Assembly: GCA_004352715.1 (NCBI GenBank)
Contig: SCFE01000003.1
Coordinates: 2,046,551-2,098,496, forward strand
Source of the DNA: Hofstenia miamia
Lineage: Eukaryota > Xenacoelomorpha > Acoela
DNA length: 51,946 nucleotides
Direction of reading: 5' to 3'
Part shown: positions 1 to 10,710 of the stretch, piece after piece
How the letters are laid out: every line of letters begins with the position of its first letter
Position numbering within the stretch: position 1 is the first letter of the stretch
Made by a program: the position numbers and the translations under genes
The notes under the pieces: generated by a model
What the model was told of the DNA's origin: nothing
The model's input: the letters and a program-made list of their open reading frames with translations, nothing else
Database searches by the model: none

Positions 1-327
1 GAAATCGAATTCCATGCCAGAAAAGAGAGCGAGTTACAGGCACTACCCATGCTGATCCACAAGGAGGTAACATTTGAAGAATCAGATGAAGATTCTGACC
101 TTGAAAAACAGAATATAATAAACGAAATTACGAAAGCAGTGACCACGCAACTGCAAGAAGAGGATATGGTAACAAATCATAATAAGCCAAAATACAAGAA
201 TTTGATTTTACCGCAATTAACAGCCAATGACACAATACCATGTAAAGTGACACTACCCAAATTCAACGGGATGGCAGTAGATGGCTACAATCCTACATTT
301 GCCAAGTGGCTGCAATTTGTGACATAA
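1..327 (+). pseudogene. Retrotransposon gag-like fragment A, cut by the window edge
   Basis: One frame is open from base 1 to a stop at 325-327. It ends in a segment reading LPKFNG...YNPTFAKWLQF. The fragment at 1857-2345 contains the equivalent LPKFMG...YLPTFKEWIQMF, so the two are paralogous. An acidic, charged region followed by LPKF.G and an aromatic W is typical of gag/capsid N-terminal regions of LTR retrotransposons; the assignment to gag is inference, and the superfamily (BEL/Pao or Ty3) is not resolved. The frame stops right after this motif, so the capsid core is missing here. No LTR, primer-binding site or polymerase domain is visible nearby. Confidence 0.45.
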
Positions 328-872
328 TCCATCAAAACTATCATGTGTGGTCAAGAAGAGAGAAAGGATCAATGAAACAAAGACTAAAAATATGTATAAT
401 GATTATAATGATTAAAATGTAAACACATGATAGGATTGATTATTTCATTTTGTAAAACGTTTTGTGCAATTAGATTTAAATTATGCTCAACAGTATTTGA
501 CAAAATGATAGATGGCCAAACAGCGTAGTCAAATTACCGCTGATGTTGCGTAATCATTAGCAGAAATATAAAATGAGGGAAAACTGTAAACAAGAAGCAA
601 TTAACAGGTACTAGTCGAGTATTTAGTTGTTTATTACCAAGTGCTATAAATATGCTTGAAATGATATAATTATTGATGAATGAATTTACATTGGATTTAC
701 TTTTCTCTTGTCAGGTTATTTTATATTCTAATGGAAAGCTAAACATTTAACCACTGGGGTAATTGTATGGTGGTTCCCACATCCAGTTAAAGGTATGCTG
801 GAGCAGCCTCCTAATAGCTATTCCACAGCAGGGAGGGCGACAGCTGTAGTTACCTTTTGTGCTCTTAGGTTA
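328..872. other. Intergenic stretch without a recognisable gene
   Basis: AT-rich sequence with stops in all frames. I see no convincing reading frame, tandem repeat or terminal inverted repeat. It ends at an assembly gap. Confidence 0.6.
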
Positions 873-1856
873 NNNNNNNNNNNNNNNNNNNNNNNNNNNN
901 NNNNNNNNNNNNNNNNNNNNNNNNNNNNNNNNNNNNNNNNNNNNNNNNNNNNNNNNNNNNNNNNNNNNNNNNNNNNNNNNNNNNNNNNNNNNNNNNNNNN
1001 NNNNNNNNNNNNNNNNNNNNNNNNNNNNNNNNNNNNNNNNNNNNNNNNNNNNNNNNNNNNNNNNNNNNNNNNNNNNNNNNNNNNNNNNNNNNNNNNNNNN
1101 NNNNNNNNNNNNNNNNNNNNNNNNNNNNNNNNNNNNNNNNNNNNNNNNNNNNNNNNNNNNNNNNNNNNNNNNNNNNNNNNNNNNNNNNNNNNNNNNNNNN
1201 NNNNNNNNNNNNNNNNNNNNNNNNNNNNNNNNNNNNNNNNNNNNNNNNNNNNNNNNNNNNNNNNNNNNNNNNNNNNNNNNNNNNNNNNNNNNNNNNNNNN
1301 NNNNNNNNNNNNNNNNNNNNNNNNNNNNNNNNNNNNNNNNNNNNNNNNNNNNNNNNNNNNNNNNNNNNNNNNNNNNNNNNNNNNNNNNNNNNNNNNNNNN
1401 NNNNNNNNNNNNNNNNNNNNNNNNNNNNNNNNNNNNNNNNNNNNNNNNNNNNNNNNNNNNNNNNNNNNNNNNNNNNNNNNNNNNNNNNNNNNNNNNNNNN
1501 NNNNNNNNNNNNNNNNNNNNNNNNNNNNNNNNNNNNNNNNNNNNNNNNNNNNNNNNNNNNNNNNNNNNNNNNNNNNNNNNNNNNNNNNNNNNNNNNNNNN
1601 NNNNNNNNNNNNNNNNNNNNNNNNNNNNNNNNNNNNNNNNNNNNNNNNNNNNNNNNNNNNNNNNNNNNNNNNNNNNNNNNNNNNNNNNNNNNNNNNNNNN
1701 NNNNNNNNNNNNNNNNNNNNNNNNNNNNNNNNNNNNNNNNNNNNNNNNNNNNNNNNNNNNNNNNNNNNNNNNNNNNNNNNNNNNNNNNNNNNNNNNNNNN
1801 NNNNNNNNNNNNNNNNNNNNNNNNNNNNNNNNNNNNNNNNNNNNNNNNNNNNNNNN
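873..1856. other. Assembly gap (984 N)
   Basis: Unbroken run of N. Apparent reading frames across it are artefacts of translating N as X. Confidence 0.99.
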
Positions 1857-2345
1857 AACACAACCGAAATAAAACTGATATATGAAGAGATGATATTGTT
1901 GGAGGAGGAAGACAATGATATGCCAGCATGCAAAGCAATACTGCCGAAATTTATGGGGAGAGTAGATAGTTACTTGCCTACATTTAAAGAATGGATTCAA
2001 ATGTTTGAAATGAGTATGAAAGAAAGGAAAGTGATACAGAAATAAGCAGCGGCAAGATTTCCTCTATATTTGGGAGGAGCAGCATACCAGCATTATTTGG
2101 TATTGGATCTGGAAACTAAAACAGATTACAAAAAATTAATTGGAGAGTATCAGCAGTACTATGATGATGAAAGTTTCAAAAGTCAGTATCAGATGTTATT
2201 AAATAGCTCTAAAATGAATAAATGAGAAGATTTGCGTAATTATATGTCGCAAGTGGAGAGGCTATTGAAATTGAGTTCCAGAGAGAGCACATATTCCAAA
2301 TATGACCTGTTTTCTCATATATGTAAAGGATTACCAGTGTAGAAT
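1857..2345 (+). pseudogene. Retrotransposon gag/capsid-like fragment B
   Basis: A single frame gives a gag-like protein interrupted by in-frame stops TAA 2043-2045, TGA 2223-2225 and TAG 2340-2342, with no frameshift needed. In order it shows LPKFMG and PTFKEWIQMFEMS, then ARFPLYLGGAAYQHY, then YKKLIGEYQQYYDDESF, then EDLRNYMSQVERLLKL and FSHICKGLP. The order of an LPKF start, an L.L.G.A helix, a Y..L...L..YY helix and a final Gl/GLP is what retroelement capsid domains look like. It is paralogous to the fragment at 1-327 and in the same orientation. The three stops mark it as dead. The superfamily assignment is uncertain. Confidence 0.55.
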
Positions 2346-2809
2346 CTTGCCAACCTTCATACTATTAATTCTTAGCTTACTTTAGGAGCTGCTATGACAT
2401 TTGTTTCCTCCTCTGATAGTACGGTAGGTGACAGACTCCATTCTCCATCTCTCTTCTTTCAGTTCTATTGTTTAGTCGTTATATAATTAGACTGCTATCT
2501 TATCAACTAACATTGATGCGAAACTAACGACTGCTATTTTAGATCCAAGACACGAGACAGAGGGTACAAAGTACAGGGTACGCTTACCCGACCTGCAACA
2601 AAGCACAAAAGAGGAATTGAAGAACTACGCTACAACGAGCATTTCCATGCGATACTAGCACATCGATAGAGACACCAACCACAACTCAGATGACTCAGTG
2701 TAATGGAATAGTGTGCATGAGTACAATAGCAATAATGTGTGATACCTTACTAATTTAATGTAGTGATTGTTCTTGTTATCAATGAATTTATCTAATATTA
2801 TTATTTCTC
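2346..2809. other. Stretch without a recognisable gene
   Basis: The gag frame degrades further (another TAG near 2373) and nothing else is recognisable before the gap at 2810. Confidence 0.5.
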
Positions 2810-3809
2810 NNNNNNNNNNNNNNNNNNNNNNNNNNNNNNNNNNNNNNNNNNNNNNNNNNNNNNNNNNNNNNNNNNNNNNNNNNNNNNNNNNNNNNNNNNN
2901 NNNNNNNNNNNNNNNNNNNNNNNNNNNNNNNNNNNNNNNNNNNNNNNNNNNNNNNNNNNNNNNNNNNNNNNNNNNNNNNNNNNNNNNNNNNNNNNNNNNN
3001 NNNNNNNNNNNNNNNNNNNNNNNNNNNNNNNNNNNNNNNNNNNNNNNNNNNNNNNNNNNNNNNNNNNNNNNNNNNNNNNNNNNNNNNNNNNNNNNNNNNN
3101 NNNNNNNNNNNNNNNNNNNNNNNNNNNNNNNNNNNNNNNNNNNNNNNNNNNNNNNNNNNNNNNNNNNNNNNNNNNNNNNNNNNNNNNNNNNNNNNNNNNN
3201 NNNNNNNNNNNNNNNNNNNNNNNNNNNNNNNNNNNNNNNNNNNNNNNNNNNNNNNNNNNNNNNNNNNNNNNNNNNNNNNNNNNNNNNNNNNNNNNNNNNN
3301 NNNNNNNNNNNNNNNNNNNNNNNNNNNNNNNNNNNNNNNNNNNNNNNNNNNNNNNNNNNNNNNNNNNNNNNNNNNNNNNNNNNNNNNNNNNNNNNNNNNN
3401 NNNNNNNNNNNNNNNNNNNNNNNNNNNNNNNNNNNNNNNNNNNNNNNNNNNNNNNNNNNNNNNNNNNNNNNNNNNNNNNNNNNNNNNNNNNNNNNNNNNN
3501 NNNNNNNNNNNNNNNNNNNNNNNNNNNNNNNNNNNNNNNNNNNNNNNNNNNNNNNNNNNNNNNNNNNNNNNNNNNNNNNNNNNNNNNNNNNNNNNNNNNN
3601 NNNNNNNNNNNNNNNNNNNNNNNNNNNNNNNNNNNNNNNNNNNNNNNNNNNNNNNNNNNNNNNNNNNNNNNNNNNNNNNNNNNNNNNNNNNNNNNNNNNN
3701 NNNNNNNNNNNNNNNNNNNNNNNNNNNNNNNNNNNNNNNNNNNNNNNNNNNNNNNNNNNNNNNNNNNNNNNNNNNNNNNNNNNNNNNNNNNNNNNNNNNN
3801 NNNNNNNNN
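2810..3809. other. Assembly gap (1000 N)
   Basis: Exactly 1000 N, the usual placeholder for a gap of unknown size. The missing part should hold the rest of the minus-strand retrotransposon that starts at 3810. Confidence 0.99.
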
Positions 3810-4212
3810 GTGTAGCTGTAGCTGCATATATTTTTATATATATGATTGAGTAGCGTGCTATCAATATTTTCAACAAGCATGTGAAAGATTGTTTGGTAAG
3901 CTGTTGCGTTAGGGCCAGGTGGTATATATAGACAGCAAAAAAGTGAGTCATAACACTGTTATGTAGCCATATGGAAACTCCTCCTCCCCTACTAGGGTGG
4001 TCGCACCTTATAGAAGCATTGTACAATGTTATATGAAAATCAGAAAAACAATTATTAGCAGTAAGCCAGCTTTCAGTAACTGTTATGATGCCAGTTGAGT
4101 ACAGTGACGCATAAACTTCAAGCTCTTTGAATTTATTTACTATTGATTGAGCATTCAGGCACATTATGGACGGTGCTGGAGCCCTCGTGTTTTCACTATT
4201 ATCGCGTAGTCA
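3810..4212 (-). pseudogene. Non-LTR retrotransposon ORF2, APE-type endonuclease start (copy I)
   Basis: Reading leftward from ATG at 4164-4162 the protein shows MCLNAQSIVNKFKELE, then IITVTESWL, then RGGGVSIWL. These are the first three motifs of the apurinic-endonuclease-like domain of CR1/Jockey-type elements: catalytic Asn in LNAQS, catalytic Glu in VTESWL, and the GGG turn. After GGGVSIWL the frame shifts: the expected continuation (YTTWP, then HMLVENIDSTLLNHI) is in the next frame down to 3810. The rest, including reverse transcriptase, would lie in the gap. The endonuclease is in the same frame as ORF1 and directly follows its TGA at 4212-4210. Its near-identical twin lies at 28444-28848. 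Confidence 0.75.
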
Positions 4213-4840
4213 GGTGGATTTTGATAGCGAGTTTAGCCACTGGCGGGCTTCATCATTTAAGAAATATTGTCTTACTATAGTACCATGTGGCCAGAAATTG
4301 GGGTCTTCAAACACACTGCTTAATGTGGCCTCCGCAACGAGGTGAAATCCTTTGAAATGTGAATTGGGCTTGGTAATGACTCTGGTGTGTAAAAGGGTAG
4401 CACCGCCCTTCGTACAAGAATCTAGGAGATCTGATTCACTTACGGATTTATCCAATCAGCCAATAAAGTAGTGTCTGCGTGGTGGTCATTGCTCTGCTGC
4501 TCAAAGTGATGTCGATACTTCGTTTGACTTGGTGCCAACAACCAACAAATGGGTTGAATCCTTCTTAGCATTTGGGTTTATAGAAGTTTTGCTTTGATGG
4601 GTAGATTGTGTGTACTGGTTTAGATCAGTGCGTCCTCTCTTGCTAGAGCTATTTGAATTGGCACTACTTTCACGGCGTTGTTGCAAGATACTTACATACA
4701 TGTCTTCGCATCAGAACATGTGCTTCCATTTTTCCACATTCGTACATGTCATTGCACATAATTTTTTTAAAGGCTTTTTCACTAAATTGCTACTGTTAAT
4801 TTCTTCGGTTGTTCCATATGGGTCAAAAACTTAGCAAAGG
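4210..4840 (-). pseudogene. Non-LTR retrotransposon ORF1 remnant (copy I)
   Basis: Two open pieces, at 4701-4501 and 4455-4210, lie in one frame separated by three TGA codons. Between them the next frame is open over a stretch ending LLADWIN, so a pair of frameshifts explains the TGAs better than recoding does. The last piece includes FWPHGTIVRQYFLNDEARQ, a tryptophan/arginine-rich C-terminal segment. I assign it as ORF1 mainly from position, directly upstream of the endonuclease. The serine-rich piece (SSANSNSSSKRGR) resembles a low-complexity RNA-binding N-terminus, which is inference. Both pieces are identical in protein sequence to the copy at 28846-29476. Confidence 0.6.
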
Positions 4841-6153
4841 CAGCACCAAAGACACTATGGACTTTATATCTTTAGACGAATCTTTTGTCAGCCATAGGTA
4901 AATAGAATTTCTGACCAAGAAATCGTTCTTCATCAACTTTGATTGAAACTTGGAATTCCCATGTTATTAAGTTCAAATGTTTCTCTTCAGCTTTCACATG
5001 TTTCTTTGCAACAATGTTCCTATACTCTCAGAGCATTAATTTGTTAACTGTTGAGTAAATACTGTCGAATCGAATGCTTCACAGGCCGTTATAACATTTG
5101 AATTTAAAGAAGTAACTAGAGTATGAACTTAATTCGGACAAATATTCTTCTTGTAGAGTTGTGTTGTTGAATTAGCTGTGAAAATATTAGAATTTAATGA
5201 CAGCTTAAATTTCTAGTGCATGAAAATGTAAATTAAAGTGAGCTTCCATACAATAAATGATTTTACAATTTAATTACAGCACCCGTTTAGAAACAAAAGC
5301 TTGTAGCTACAATTTTCACAAGAATACATTTCATACATAAACATATACTGTTACCATATTTAAAGTGAGTTATGCTCAAATTCTCATTTGTTGAGCACTT
5401 ACACGATTTGCAATGTTATGCCTTTAGTTTAAGAAGCCCATAAATTTTTTAAAGAGTGAATATGTTGTCGAAATATCGAAATTTTTCATTAAATTGGACA
5501 AAAGAAAATTATTTGTCTAAACTCAAATTTGTAAACGCAGAAATAATTCCTTTGTAATTTTGAAAACATTGCAAAATAGTTCGGTCACCAGCTTATAAGT
5601 CACTGGGGGTGGCCGCCTCCTTGTTACACACTGAATGAACTATACTTTTTAAAATTTAAAAATAAAAATCCTCAATTAATTGTAACATAAATTGCTGACC
5701 TTGTAATATGGAAGTCTTATTGGCGATATCAAAAATATCAGATGTAATTTTGATGTTGTAATATAGAAGTGAAAAATTTAATATAGAAAAATATTTCTAA
5801 CATTTTTTAGAAGATAATTTGGGCATAAAGTACATAGGTATACTACAGTCACTTCTTTGCACGGGAATAAAAATTTGCAATTTACTTCGCCATATTATTA
5901 TTTTACTGTGCTAAGACATGATTGATTAGCAGGTTCGCCAATGTGTGAGATTTTCCACACAACAAACAACGCAAACAAACAGCAAAACATTGTTGTGTCA
6001 CAAAACAAAGTCATTGAAAGTATTAGTAAGATATCACCTAAGTTCAAGTATAGCAAATGCTTCGTGCTTTTTGTCACACCAAATCGTTTAATACCAAAAC
6101 ACTGTGTTTTCAATATATTTACAATAAAATAAATTGATATCACCATCTCAACA

Positions 6154-7849
6154 GGTTGCAGCTCTGCACTGAACTAGTGAAAACTTAAAGATTGCTTTGT
6201 GGTGGTTGAGTCAGTTATTCAACTGGCTATTGGAAAAATCTTTTGATACAATTTTATTGGAAAATTTCCAAAGTGATGCACTTGAAGGAGTATTAAGTAT
6301 TTATTGTAAGCTATCAGTTAGCAACTATTTTATAGGGTAGAACAAATTTTATGTACAGTGGAACTCCAATATTGCGTAAATCCAGTACTGCAATGCTGCA
6401 TAAATTTTCATTGTCCCAAATATTAAATAGGCACAGTTGAACTCCAGTATTTCATAAAATCAAGTACTGCTAAAAATGTTTTGGGAAACGGGCTTACGCA
6501 ATTCTGGAGTTCAACTATAGTATCAAATTTTCAATGTGTTGGACGTTAATCTTAGTGATCTTCACATCAAGAAACTTTTTGCTCATATTAACTTTGTGAT
6601 TCAATAGTGGCTTACTTTAACGCTTGTTTTGAAAGGGCTTGTAATCTTACAATCTTAAAATGGTTTTGCAAAAAAGGCTCGGGACTGAATTGTACCTATT
6701 GAAACTAGCCGGACTGGGCTTGGGTTATGGCATAGAGGCATAGAGGGTACGTGCTCGAAATCTCGGCCAAATTACAACTTTGGACTGGAAATATTCTACC
6801 CAAAGTAACATTTCCAGCTGGGTCAAATTAAACCCGGTCATGCGTAAATACGAAGGTATTTATTAATCATATAAGTGTTGCGTTAATTCACAAAAGTATA
6901 CTCTTAAATGTTGCTGCCAGAGGTCGACGGTTTATGAAGTTCATCATCGGTTCGGTTCGATTTAGTTTTAAGTAAAAACCGCGGTTTTGGAACACGGTTC
7001 GGCTTACCATCGTTGGGCAATCTTAACTTAAATGCATCTAAAATCATCGTAGAAGGAGTTTGATTGACAGCTAGAGTACGTGCGAACTGGACAAATAATC
7101 ACTGCGTGCTCACGTGCGGTTACAAGCTACAAATATTGAGCAATGGTAAACGCTAGATGTGATCATGTGGGGACTTGTACGCAGCAAAACGATTGAGAGA
7201 GCGAGCTGTGTACTACGCGTAAAGTCAAAAATCACAAGTGATTAAAAACCATATAAAACCGGGGCGTCAGTATTTTTTGCATCGGTTTTGGTTTGCACCC
7301 AAAACCGCGGTTTGGATCACGGTTCAGTTTACCATCAAGCAACCTCTAGTTGCTGCCTTTTTCTTTCTATGCACAATGATTCATGTGATCAGTTGTGTCA
7401 CAGCTACAGTGTACAGCATTGACCACTACATGTAGAATGTTTTCAACTAGAATCAAGAAATTTCTACTGAATCAAAATCGGTTTCTTTAATTTGAAAAGC
7501 AAAAATGTCATCATAAGCATGTTTTTCTTGAAAAACTTGGTTTTCAGTTGCTCAATCTGTAGCGTCTAAAGTGTCAACTACAATCCGTTTACTTTGAAAT
7601 ATAGGGACTCTTCTTAATAAAAAGGTCGATTTTGAAATTTTTCGCTATCATGGTAATCAACTGTAAGAGCATGCGCACTATTTTCTGATGGAAAACACCG
7701 CCTTTAGTGATCAAGTGAAAATAATAAATGCATTTCACCCCTTCCTTTTTAAATTTTTTTCTAAATAATATTTGATACAAACAATGGAAATCAATTTTAA
7801 AAACCTGTCAGGGGGGCATTCCACCTTGTCCCCCATGCGTACGCCACTT
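6154..7849 (+). repeat. Composite repeat X, fullest copy
   Basis: Begins GGTTGCAGCTCTGCACTGAA, found again at about 39187, and ends in a MITE-like terminus GGGGGCATTCC...GCGTACGCCACT. The left part (6154 to about 7205) recurs at 39176-40066. The right part (about 7205-7849) recurs inverted at 19577-20222. The break between the partial copies falls at GAGCTGTGTACTACGCG near 7200, exactly where hAT elements are inserted in the other copies. The GCGTACGCCACT-type end is shared with the MITEs near 34986 and 33008. No transposase gene is visible, so X looks non-autonomous or composite. Confidence 0.7.
6356..6517. mobile_element. Pogo-like MITE inside X, 162 bp, TA target duplication
   Basis: Starts CAGTGGAACTCCAATATTGC and ends with the inverted counterpart GCAATTCTGGAGTTCAACTA, flanked by TA on both sides (6354-6355 and 6518-6519). 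An internal near-copy of the terminus (CAGTTGAACTCCAGTATTTC) lies near 6431. CAGT.GAAC ends with TA duplication are typical of the Tc1/mariner-pogo group. It also occurs at 39386-39547, so it was in X before X was duplicated. Confidence 0.65.
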
Positions 7850-8688
7850 ATCATCTACAATATTTTCAAGAGAACAAAAGCTGGCTCTCTTTTTCCTATT
7901 CCGGGTATAGGAAGGCGACTAATGTGTGTCATAATTATAATGAACCAATCTGCAAAACTTCGATGTCAACGTTACTAAAACTTGTTTTAAGTAATTATTG
8001 ATTTGCTTACTGGTAAATAAATTTGGACACACTCAGTGGTGTATCCAGGGGGGATCCATTGCTCCCCCCCTTGTCTGCTTGATGAAAAAATTGAATTTGT
8101 CTAAATATTTTAAATTTTGTGCATTGAGAGTGATTGCTGTTCTTAGCAATAATTGTTTGTAAGCAGAGAATGCAAAATGATTATTTCTTTCAATCAGAAA
8201 ATAATAATTGGTAAAATGATTGGTGTTTATAAACCCTAATCTCACTTTGTTATGTTTTCGTTACAAACTAAAAATTTTTATAAAAAGTGAGTCACAATTA
8301 TTTTAAATTTGATTTTGTACAGATATTTACATATTATGAGTTTATTCAATCCAAAATAGCGTTAATTTGAAAAAATCTGTTAATCAATTATATCAGGTTT
8401 GTGTGCGGGCCCGCAGCGTCGGTTGGGCTTAGTCATATATGTAAAATCTTGAACCCCATTAAAATATTTCAGGATAAAACAAATTTTTTGCAATATTATT
8501 ATATTAGAGATTTGAAATATTTTTATCATATTTTCTCAGGTATTGCAAACGTGCAGATTTTTTTTACCTAAAATGTCGTTTTTATACATATAAGATGTAG
8601 AGAATTCCACATATTTTAATATAATCGTATTAATACATCATATCGAACATTATATCAAATATTATCATACATAACATTACTATTATTA
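7850..8688. other. AT-rich stretch; one MITE-like end
   Basis: No gene recognised. At about 8035 the sequence CAGTGGTGTATCCAGGGGGG resembles the terminus of the MITE at 32824, but I did not find its partner end, so it is a degraded or one-ended copy. Confidence 0.45.
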
Positions 8689-8976
8689 CAGGGCCGTGGA
8701 TAAGAAGGGGCCAGGGGCCATGGCTCTCTTTGTTGGGTCACTTGGCGCCTTTCCCCCTGTATCCTGGATACAAACCCCATAGTATTAATTCCACTATTCT
8801 AAAACCAAGTTAGAGTGAATATATTTTAGTTAAAATATGTAAAATGCTAATACCATTCTATTTAAAAATTCAATGAAAAGATGCGAAACTATTTCATATG
8901 AGTAAAACTATGATTAATTTATTGAACTTTGCAGGGGCATGGTCCCCTTAACTTGCAAATGCGCACCACGGGCCTG
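8689..8976. mobile_element. hAT-like MITE, 288 bp, 8-bp target duplication TATTATTA
   Basis: Left end CAGGGCCGTGG; the right end reads, inverted, CAGGCCCGTGG (10 of 11 match). The flanks 8681-8688 and 8977-8984 are both TATTATTA. CAGG-type ends plus an 8-bp duplication are the signature of the hAT superfamily. The interior is non-coding. It sits just left of a hAT transposase remnant, but with its own complete target duplication it is a separate insertion. Confidence 0.8.
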
Positions 8977-9002
8977 TATTATTATTGTAAATAATATTGT
9001 AA

Positions 9003-9475
9003 ACATTTCGTTCAAATCCTGTTATTTCTGATTCCAATCCAGAAAATTATTTTCGCACTACCGTTTGTATTCCATTTCTTGACACTGTTATTGCACAACT
9101 AAATCTGCGATTTAATGAGAAGACCATGCGTGGATATGCATTTGGTATTTTGTTGCTAAAGATTGTTTCGACTTCAAATCCTGAATCAAACTCGAAGGAT
9201 TTTAAGCTACTCCTGGAACAATATTCAGATACTTTATGAGCAAATGAAATTATTATAGAAAAAATGAGAGCACAGTCTGAATACAGATTATGGTGCTCTA
9301 AATGAAAACGAGAATATACCTCTTTATGCACTCTTCTTGAGACACTTCGAGTTTGTGATAAAAACATTTATCCAATGTTTTCTCTCTTGAAGCTGTCTAT
9401 TATTATCCCTATTTCAAATGCAAGCCCTGAACGAACATTTTCTTTTCTGAATATGCTTGAAGACTTATTTACTGG
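9003..9475 (+). pseudogene. hAT transposase C-terminal remnant
   Basis: One frame from 9003 encodes NPENYFRTTVCIPFLD, then AQLNLRF, then IYPMFSLLKLSIIIPISNAS with PERTFSFLNML. This matches the C-terminal part of KIAA1586/DUF4371-like hAT transposases, where Y.R....IPFLD precedes the dimerisation region and the S.ERSFS motif carries the last catalytic Glu (here in PERTFS). Two in-frame TGA stops (9237-9239 and 9303-9305) interrupt it, and there is no frameshift. The N-terminal BED/TTF finger and the first two catalytic Asp regions are absent. The protein differs clearly from the hAT pair at 20223-23857 and 40067-42640, so it is another lineage. Confidence 0.7.
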
Positions 9476-10189
9476 GGTACGGCCCGTACAGGGCACGGAC
9501 AAAGGTGTTCCGGCACGGGCCGGAAGTTTATAGATGATTTATATCAATTTTCTATACAGGGATTTTATAAATCTGTGTATATGTACTTTGTGTAACACTA
9601 ATCTACATGTAAATTTATGGCATAATTAACATTTTACATAAAATATTACACTAAGCCACATAAAACTAAAGGTCTTCATTCACTTTAAAGAGCTCTATTT
9701 TACAGTCATGTTCTGATAATTGCTTTAATTAATACAATTATGGTTTATTTGTAGTGTAGCATCATCCAAGAAAGAACACTCAAAACTCTATCGATGATTT
9801 ATGTTAATTCTTGGAAAATGCATTTATTAATTTTGATAGTTTAATTTCGGCAAGTAGTAGTCGCCAAAATGGTTTGACAAAATTACGTGTGGACGATACG
9901 CCTGCACACAGTTCTGCAAAGCCACGCGGTACGCAGAAATTTAAACCGTGGGAAAACCAAAATTGAAATAAGGCGACTGGTACTTGTTTAGCAGCATTTA
10001 ATCGGTAAATATGTTTTAGTAAATTTTGTATAAATAGAAAACCACGAGCTGTGAATATGATGAACATTAACCTCGTTATATTTTCATTGATTATTGCGGT
10101 TTGATTAATTAATACTTTATGCGCAGCTAAACGGTTTTCTGTGTGCAACAATCGTAGTGCTAGCAGTGAAGGAGCAGTTAATGGGTATC
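9476..10189. other. Stretch without a recognisable gene
   Basis: A short GC-richer patch (about 9475-9530) with repeated GGCACGG/CCCGTAC words follows the hAT remnant; otherwise AT-rich with no supported feature. Confidence 0.5.
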
Positions 10190-10690
10190 GCGCTCGATTG
10201 TTGTACTGCAGTTAGGTTATGGATAGGTGTAGGGATTTTCCTCCCGTTTGGCGCGCACTCAATTCATTCCTTGGCATGTAGTAATAAATGCAACAAAGGC
10301 GTTTTGCCATCGTAAGTAAATATCATTATTTATCTTAACCGAGTTTTAGATCTTAATTATGACGAATAATGTGACCGATAATGTGACCGATTTTATAGTT
10401 ATTTTAATAGTAGTTTGTAGCTAGCGTTTGTATATAGTTTTTTTAGTAGCTAGCGTTGTGTCTTATTTTTAATATGTCAGTAGTTTGTAGTTAATAGTTT
10501 GTATCGTAGTTTATTAAATGTAGGAAGCTGCTCTATATATATTAAATGCTTTTACGTAATAGCAGCTAGTGTCTGTCATTGCAAACAACTACTGACATTA
10601 TACGAATTGAGCTTGAGCACTAAGTCGATTTGTGTTCATAGTTTATTTCACTCATTAGGGCACACATAACAAACATAGTTTTCATGAGAT
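10190..10690. repeat. Dispersed repeat R2, copy 1
   Basis: Shares a series of short, collinear but diverged blocks with the reverse complement of about 35640-36200: the TTAGGTTA..GGTGTA block near 10215, the GTGACCGAT words near 10370-10395, TAGGAAGCTGCT near 10523 and AGGGCACACATA near 10659. Contains a local tandem duplication of AATGTGACCGAT. It lies just outside the visible limit of the left inverted arm, next to the conserved block at 10711. Confidence 0.45.
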
Positions 10691-10710
10691 TGAGCTGAGT
10701 TGGAATCACA

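Larger units (their letters stand above)
3810..6153. repeat. Direct repeat copy I: retrotransposon 5' half plus upstream region
   Basis: Matches 28444-30797 in the same orientation over about 2.3 kb. The two are nearly identical through the coding part and to about 5640, then somewhat more diverged with small indels. The part from about 5440 to 6153 is also present at 37130-37860. The copies share a terminal stretch ending ATCACCATCTCAACAG. The 4840-6153 part has no convincing gene and is probably the 5' region of the retrotransposon or an older repeat into which it inserted. Confidence 0.85.

Noticed and set aside
795-2045. Long frames running through N blocks (also at 2655-4164, 21583-22944, 27366-28516, 40079-40562 and 42464-43298)
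   Set aside because: They exist only because N is translated as X; real sequence at their ends is a few dozen codons.
4456-4503. Multiple TGA codons in the ORF1 frame as evidence for TGA recoding
   Set aside because: The neighbouring frame is open over the same stretch, so a pair of frameshifts explains it; other genes here are broken by TAA and TAG as well.
5898-6146. 82-codon hydrophobic minus-strand frame
   Set aside because: It lies in a three-copy repeat, and the frame is not maintained in the copies at 30540-30790 and 37520-37850.
6940-6975. tRNA or SINE B-box (GGTTCGATTT)
   Set aside because: No A-box, cloverleaf or tail at suitable spacing; the sequence is part of repeat X.
9047-9367. 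106-codon minus-strand frame
   Set aside because: It is antisense to the hAT C-terminal remnant, whose plus-strand translation carries the recognisable motifs.
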